This document shows positions 60,184 to 64,000 of a DNA stretch of 64,000 nt, piece after piece. Location: positions 62,001 through 126,000 of the forward strand of contig JAEXAI010000017.1 of NCBI GenBank assembly GCA_023394615.1, written 5' to 3'. The notes beneath the pieces are model-generated. The model saw only the letters and a program-made list of their open reading frames with translations, searched no databases and was not told the DNA's origin. The position numbers were made by a program, and so were the translations under genes. Within the stretch, counting starts at the first letter, position 1. Each line of letters opens with the position of its first letter. Source of the DNA: Actinomycetes bacterium (lineage in GTDB: Bacteria; Actinomycetota; Coriobacteriia; Coriobacteriales; Eggerthellaceae).

Positions 60184-62310
60184 CTAATGGCGTTTGCGAC
60201 GACCGTAATCGGAGCCCTTGCGAGCGCTCTTCTTTAAATCGGCAAGCGCGTCCTCTTCACTTGACCCCTCTATTTGCGCGCGCAAGCCAACTACCTGGTC
60301 ACGCAAGTGCGCCGCTTCCTCGAAGTCCATATTACGCGATGCTTCGGCCATCTCATCTTCCATAGATGACACAATGCGCAGCACTTCCTCACGTGACAGA
60401 GCCGCAAGTTCTTTGTTCACCTGCTCGCTGGTGGTAGAGCCCATATCGTCTTTGACGTAGGTCATGATATCGTTTATGGCCTTGCGGATGGTCTGCGGCT
60501 CGATACCATGCTCGCGGTTGTAATCCATCTGAATCTGGCGACGGCGAGTCGTCTCGTTTATGGCGCGTTCCATAGAATCGGTGCGCTTGTCGGCATACAT
60601 AATCACCTGGCCGCCCACGTTTCGGGCCGCGCGCCCGATGGTCTGTATCAGTGAGCGATGATTTCGCAGGAAACCCTCTTTATCGGCATCGAGTATAGCC
60701 ACCAACGACACTTCAGGCAGGTCGAGACCCTCGCGCAAAAGATTGATGCCCACCAATACGTCAAATTCGCCTTTACGCAGGTCGCGCAATATGTCCACAC
60801 GATCCAACGTCGCTATATCAGAGTGCATATAGCGCGCTCGAATGCCCTCATCAAGCAAATGGTCGGTCAAATCCTCGGCCATCTTCTTCGTCAGCGTAGT
60901 CACCAACACGCGCTCGTTTTTGGCAGCGCGCGTGCGCGCTTCGTCGATGATGTCGTCGATCTGAGAGGCACTAGGACGCACGATTACTTCCGGGTCCAAA
61001 AGTCCGGTCGGGCGAATAATCTGCTCCACGGTGTTCTGGGTAACGCGGTTCTCGTAGTCGCCCGGCGTAGCCGACGTGTATATGAATTGCGGCACACGCG
61101 CTTCGAACTCATCGAAACGCAGCGGGCGGTTATCCAAACATGACGGCAGACGAAACCCATGCTCAGCTAGGGTTATCTTGCGCGAACGGTCGCCTTCGTG
61201 CATGCCGCGAATCTGCGGCACGGTCACATGGCTCTCATCGATGATGCACAGGAAATCTTTCGGGAAATAATCGATGAGCGTGTAGGGAGGCTCACCTGGC
61301 ACACGGCCATCCAAATGCCGGGAGTAATTCTCGATGCCCGAACAAAAACCCATCGTCTCCATCATTTCCAAATCGTAGGAAACGCGCATCTCGAGCCGCT
61401 GCGCTTCCAACAGCTTGCCTTCTTCCTTGAACTGTTGCAGCCTCTCTCGCAACTCGTCGCGAATGGTTTTCAAAGCATGGTCCATCTTTGGCTTGGCCGT
61501 CACGTAATGCGACGCAGGCCAGATGGGCAGCGCCTCATAGGTGTTCAGCACCTCGCCGGTCACGTTGTCCACATCGGCAATCGTCTCTATCTGATCGCCC
61601 CAGAATTCCAGGCGCACCGGATTGTCGGCGTAGGCCGGAAACACATCCAAGGCGTCACCCCGCACCCGAAACGTTCCTCGCTTCAGTTCGTAGTCGTTGC
61701 GGTCGTATTGGATGTCGATCAGCTGGTGAATCACATCATCGCGATCGGCGGGCTTTTGCTTATCAACGAACACAGCCATACCGGCGTAGTCCATAGGCGA
61801 GCCAATACCGTATATACAGCTGACAGAAGCAACAACCACCACATCGCGACGCGAGAGCAAAGAAGCCGTAGCCGCATGGCGCAACTTTTCCACTTCTTCG
61901 TTTATGGAAGCGTCCTTTTCAATGAACGTATCGGTGCTGGGCACGTAAGCTTCGGGCTGGTAGTAATCGTAGTAGGACACGAAATAGACGACCGCATTAT
62001 TGGGCAGGAATTCTTTCAGCTCAGCCGCGTCCTGCGCGGCCAAGGTCTTGTTGGGAGCCATGATGAGCGTGGGCTTCTGCACCGCTTCGATGGTCTTGGC
62101 CATGGTGAAAGTCTTGCCGCTGCCTGTGACCCCCAAAAGCGTCTGGTAGCGCAGGCCCTCTTCCACGCCTTTGGCCAGCGCGGCTATGGCCTGGGGTTGG
62201 TCGCCCGCTGGCTCAAACGGTGCTTCCACTTTGAACGGCTGCGAAGACAGCCTGACTTCAGGCAGCTTGCCTTCCATGGGTTGGCCCTCTATATTCGAAA
62301 GATGCGCCAT
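60184..62310 (-). CDS. uvrB: UvrABC system protein B
   Basis: Damage-verifying helicase of nucleotide excision repair. Walker A GVTGSGKT is at residues 60-67, the beta-hairpin region VSYYDYYQPEAYVP follows, then DESHVT, the helicase motif TIGRAARN, and a C-terminal UVR domain (EVLRIVSSMEDEMAEASRNMDFEEAAHLRDQ) that contacts UvrC. Length 708 is normal. ATG 62310 is preferred; an in-frame GTG at 62337 lacks a ribosome binding site. An SOS-like box overlaps its -35. Confidence 0.97.
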   Translation of the reverse strand: MAHLSNIEGQPMEGKLPEVRLSSQPFKVEAPFEPAGDQPQAIAALAKGVEEGLRYQTLLGVTGSGKTFTMAKTIEAVQKPTLIMAPNKTLAAQDAAELKEFLPNNAVVYFVSYYDYYQPEAYVPSTDTFIEKDASINEEVEKLRHAATASLLSRRDVVVVASVSCIYGIGSPMDYAGMAVFVDKQKPADRDDVIHQLIDIQYDRNDYELKRGTFRVRGDALDVFPAYADNPVRLEFWGDQIETIADVDNVTGEVLNTYEALPIWPASHYVTAKPKMDHALKTIRDELRERLQQFKEEGKLLEAQRLEMRVSYDLEMMETMGFCSGIENYSRHLDGRVPGEPPYTLIDYFPKDFLCIIDESHVTVPQIRGMHEGDRSRKITLAEHGFRLPSCLDNRPLRFDEFEARVPQFIYTSATPGDYENRVTQNTVEQIIRPTGLLDPEVIVRPSASQIDDIIDEARTRAAKNERVLVTTLTKKMAEDLTDHLLDEGIRARYMHSDIATLDRVDILRDLRKGEFDVLVGINLLREGLDLPEVSLVAILDADKEGFLRNHRSLIQTIGRAARNVGGQVIMYADKRTDSMERAINETTRRRQIQMDYNREHGIEPQTIRKAINDIMTYVKDDMGSTTSEQVNKELAALSREEVLRIVSSMEDEMAEASRNMDFEEAAHLRDQVVGLRAQIEGSSEEDALADLKKSARKGSDYGRRKRH

Positions 62311-62335
62311 GACGCTCGTCCCTTCATTCGTTTTC

Positions 62336-62374
62336 ACTATAGTACCTTATGCTCGCGATGCAAACAAGTGTTCG
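62336..62374 (-). promoter_or_regulatory. uvrB promoter with SOS (LexA-like) box
   Basis: Minus strand: TTTGCA (-35, 62359-62364), 17-nt spacer, TATAGT (-10, 62336-62341). CGAACACTTGTTTG at 62361-62374 matches CGAAC-N4-GTTCG at 9 of 10 positions and overlaps the -35, 51 nt upstream of the ATG. It shares ACACTTGTT with the recN box. Confidence 0.7.
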
Positions 62375-62493
62375 TGCACAAGGAACCGAATCCTCCCGCT
62401 TGTGTCCACAGGGCTTGAATCGCTCCATAGCTTCTGGAACAATGGCGAATAAGCGTTGCAAACCGAAAAGAACAGCCGTGAAAGAAGGCTCGT

Positions 62494-62892
62494 GTGGAAA
62501 AGTTCGAATTGGACACTCGCTCGCAAGGTTTCTACGACATTACCGAAAACGTTGAGCGGACTGTGAGCGAAAGCGGCGTGCACGAGGGCATCTGCACTGT
62601 GTATTGCCCGCACACCACCGCAGGCATTACCATCAACGAGAACGCTGATCCCAACGTGGTGCACGACCTGATATTTGCGTTGAACGACGTGTTTCATGAC
62701 CGTCGCGAGTTTCGCCATATGGAGGGAAACAGCGCCGCGCATCTAAAGGCGAGCATCGTGGGCTGCTCGCAAACCATTCCAGTGACAGACGGCCGATTGA
62801 CGCTGGGAACGTGTCAGGGCGTATACTTCACAGAATTCGACGGCCCCCGCACCCGTCAGTATTACGTACAGGTAGTCGGAGAGCCGTCGTAA
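62494..62892 (+). CDS. YjbQ family protein (UPF0047)
   Basis: A 132-residue single-domain protein of the YjbQ/UPF0047 family. CPHTTAGITINENADPNVVHDL (about residues 38-59) and HMEGNSAAHLKASIVG (about 75-90) are the family signatures with conserved His residues. Members show weak thiamine-phosphate synthase activity; the physiological role is not established. GTG start with AAGGCTCGT upstream. Divergent from uvrB. Confidence 0.9.
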   Translation: MEKFELDTRSQGFYDITENVERTVSESGVHEGICTVYCPHTTAGITINENADPNVVHDLIFALNDVFHDRREFRHMEGNSAAHLKASIVGCSQTIPVTDGRLTLGTCQGVYFTEFDGPRTRQYYVQVVGEPS

Positions 62893-62923
62893 AAAAGTGC
62901 TATTGTAGCGCGATTGGTGCGGC

Positions 62924-63553
62924 CTATTCTTTGGCAGGCGCGATTTGCGCCCATACCTCGTCAACGCGCGTTTGCAAATCTTCTAGCGTTCCCTTGTTTC
63001 CGACCACATAATCCGCCCACAGCGCTCGCTGTTCATCGCTCACCTGGCGCGCGATGCGGTTCTTCACGTCGCGCGGGTCGAAACCCTTCGCCTGCGCGCG
63101 CTCGATGCGCAACCGAGTCGGTGCTGTGACGGCGATGATGCCCGCTGCGCGGCGCACGAACGGCGCAAACGTACCAGTCGGCCCGTCATAAGCCGAAATC
63201 TCAACAATAGCCAAAGGACAACCGTCTTCTTCTAGCTTCTCCAATTGAGCATGCGCCTCAGCCGCTAATCGAGGCTGGCTTATCGCGTTCAGCTTCACTG
63301 TGGATGCCGGGGTAGCAAATGCCTGTTTCGCTAATTCGGCGCGGGCGATTTCTCCGCTCGCATCCAAGATGCCTTCCCCGAATGTCTCGACGAGCATGTC
63401 GATAACCTCGGGCTTCATCAAGACATCGTGACCAACATCATCAAGATCGATACACGTTGCACCTTCGTTTTGCAGCATTCGGGAAACCGTCGATTTCCCC
63501 GACCCGATGCCACCGATAAGAATGTACACCTTCATTTCAGAGTCAGTTTTCAT
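62924..63553 (-). CDS. coaE: Dephospho-CoA kinase
   Basis: Final step of CoA synthesis, phosphorylating dephospho-CoA. P-loop ILIGGIGSGKSTVSRML with GGIGSGKS at residues 14-21, then CIDLDDVGHDVL (CoA-binding Asp region), and RLRIERAQAKGFDPRDVKNRIARQ lid segment. At 209 residues it is of normal length, with a slightly long start. ATG 63553 follows GGAGGGAGATGATTGCTT; ATG 63535 is an alternative. Probably transcribed after mnmA. Confidence 0.93.
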   Translation of the reverse strand: MKTDSEMKVYILIGGIGSGKSTVSRMLQNEGATCIDLDDVGHDVLMKPEVIDMLVETFGEGILDASGEIARAELAKQAFATPASTVKLNAISQPRLAAEAHAQLEKLEEDGCPLAIVEISAYDGPTGTFAPFVRRAAGIIAVTAPTRLRIERAQAKGFDPRDVKNRIARQVSDEQRALWADYVVGNKGTLEDLQTRVDEVWAQIAPAKE

Positions 63554-63711
63554 AAGCAATCATCTCCCTCCGTTTTTCTTATTCTACGCGAAACCCGTGC
63601 CTTTTGATATAGAAAGAAGCTCATTGGCAAGAGTTAACCTCCCGGCAAACTTCAGGACAACCGACTATTATCGGGAAAATTGACCTACGTGGGAAAAATG
63701 CAGCGAACGCA

Positions 63712-64000
63712 CTATTTCTCTGCAGGGTTTGCCGACTCAGTGATTGCGGAAGTTATGGACTCGATTGTCGCAGAACCCAGCACGATTCCATCTCGGAAAA
63801 AAACCGCGCACTGCCCGGGTGCCGTGGTAGGTTGCGAGATATCCAATTTTACGATGGCCAGAGGATCTGCCGCCACAGTCGCGCTCACAGCATCAACAGT
63901 GTCTGCGACCGCGCTCGCGCTCGCTGACGCCAGCGGACGGACCGTGCAAGGTATCGCATGTGCTCGATATCGCAGCTTCACCGAGCAGGCGATCGGTTTC
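63712..64000 (-). CDS. mnmA: tRNA 2-thiouridylase MnmA (C-terminal end, cut by window edge)
   Basis: About 95 C-terminal residues are visible: CSVKLRYRAHAIPCTV, then KLDISQPTTAPGQCAVFFRDGIVLGSATIES, the beta-barrel ending typical of MnmA/TrmU, which thiolates U34 of Lys, Glu and Gln tRNAs. The frame is open to the window edge. A Ser/Ala/Val-rich low-complexity insert (about 30 residues) lies between the two conserved blocks. The catalytic N-terminal part is outside the window. Confidence 0.85.
   Translation of the reverse strand, partial: KPIACSVKLRYRAHAIPCTVRPLASASASAVADTVDAVSATVAADPLAIVKLDISQPTTAPGQCAVFFRDGIVLGSATIESITSAITESANPAEK

Noticed and set aside
61198..62418. 406-codon plus-strand open frame
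   Set aside because: Antisense to uvrB; His/Arg-rich and without family features, a codon-bias shadow.

Overview
The window reads as chromosome from an anaerobic actinobacterium of the Coriobacteriia, most likely Eggerthellaceae. I infer this from the gene order (smc-rnc-plsX-rpmF-yceD-coaD-rsmD-recG-fakA-asp23/rpmB, then prfB-ftsEX-ctp-rnr-smpB), zinc-type L28 and L32, a DMSO-reductase-family operon next to a 12-TM LuxR regulator, an EFR1-type flavodoxin-ferredoxin, and a giant 2-hydroxyacyl-CoA dehydratase activase-like protein. The genus cannot be settled by reading alone. No phage, IS transposase, CRISPR array or rRNA was seen. Both edges cut genes: smc on the left and mnmA on the right.

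1-11.8 kb (minus strand, except rpmB) is a housekeeping block: smc, rnc, plsX, rpmF, yceD, a DivIVA-like gene, coaD, rsmD, recG, fakA and asp23, with rpmB divergent. 11.8-12.3 kb is an intergenic stretch carrying direct repeats and a MITE-like element with 29-bp inverted ends. 12.3-28.4 kb (minus strand) holds an extremely acidic protein, smpB, an M42 peptidase, RNase R, a C-terminal processing protease, ftsX, ftsE, a split transketolase, prfB, secA and a large SARP/BTAD regulator. 28.6-28.8 kb holds tRNA-Glu and tRNA-Gln with a promoter and a terminator. 28.9-34.1 kb encodes a NYN-LOTUS protein, an amidohydrolase, an alpha/beta hydrolase and a CCA-adding-type nucleotidyltransferase.

34.1-43.3 kb is the most unusual part. 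A TetR regulator sits divergently across an AT-rich spacer from five same-strand genes: a PlsC-like acyltransferase, two family-8 glycosyltransferases, a second PlsC-like acyltransferase (these four coupled by ATGA overlaps), and a 1562-residue protein with two ATPase activator domains plus dehydratase-like iron-sulfur modules. I infer a regulated glycolipid or surface-lipid system joined to an ATP-driven low-potential reductase.

43.3-48.1 kb has recN (with an SOS-like box shared with uvrB), dtd, a palindromic repeat element, a TipA-like MerR gene with a 19-bp-spacer promoter, and an EFR1 gene with a strong leader hairpin. 48.1-58.3 kb (minus strand) is a respiratory locus: a wHTH-like unknown, the catalytic molybdopterin subunit (Tat), its Fe-S subunit, a DmsC-like anchor, a TorD chaperone, and NapG- and NapH-like proteins. 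Upstream of it lie a 12-TM LuxR regulator and an Rrf2 regulator. Substrate-induced anaerobic respiration is the likely role; the substrate is unknown. 58.4-64 kb has a GT-C membrane glycosyltransferase, uvrB, yjbQ, coaE and the end of mnmA.
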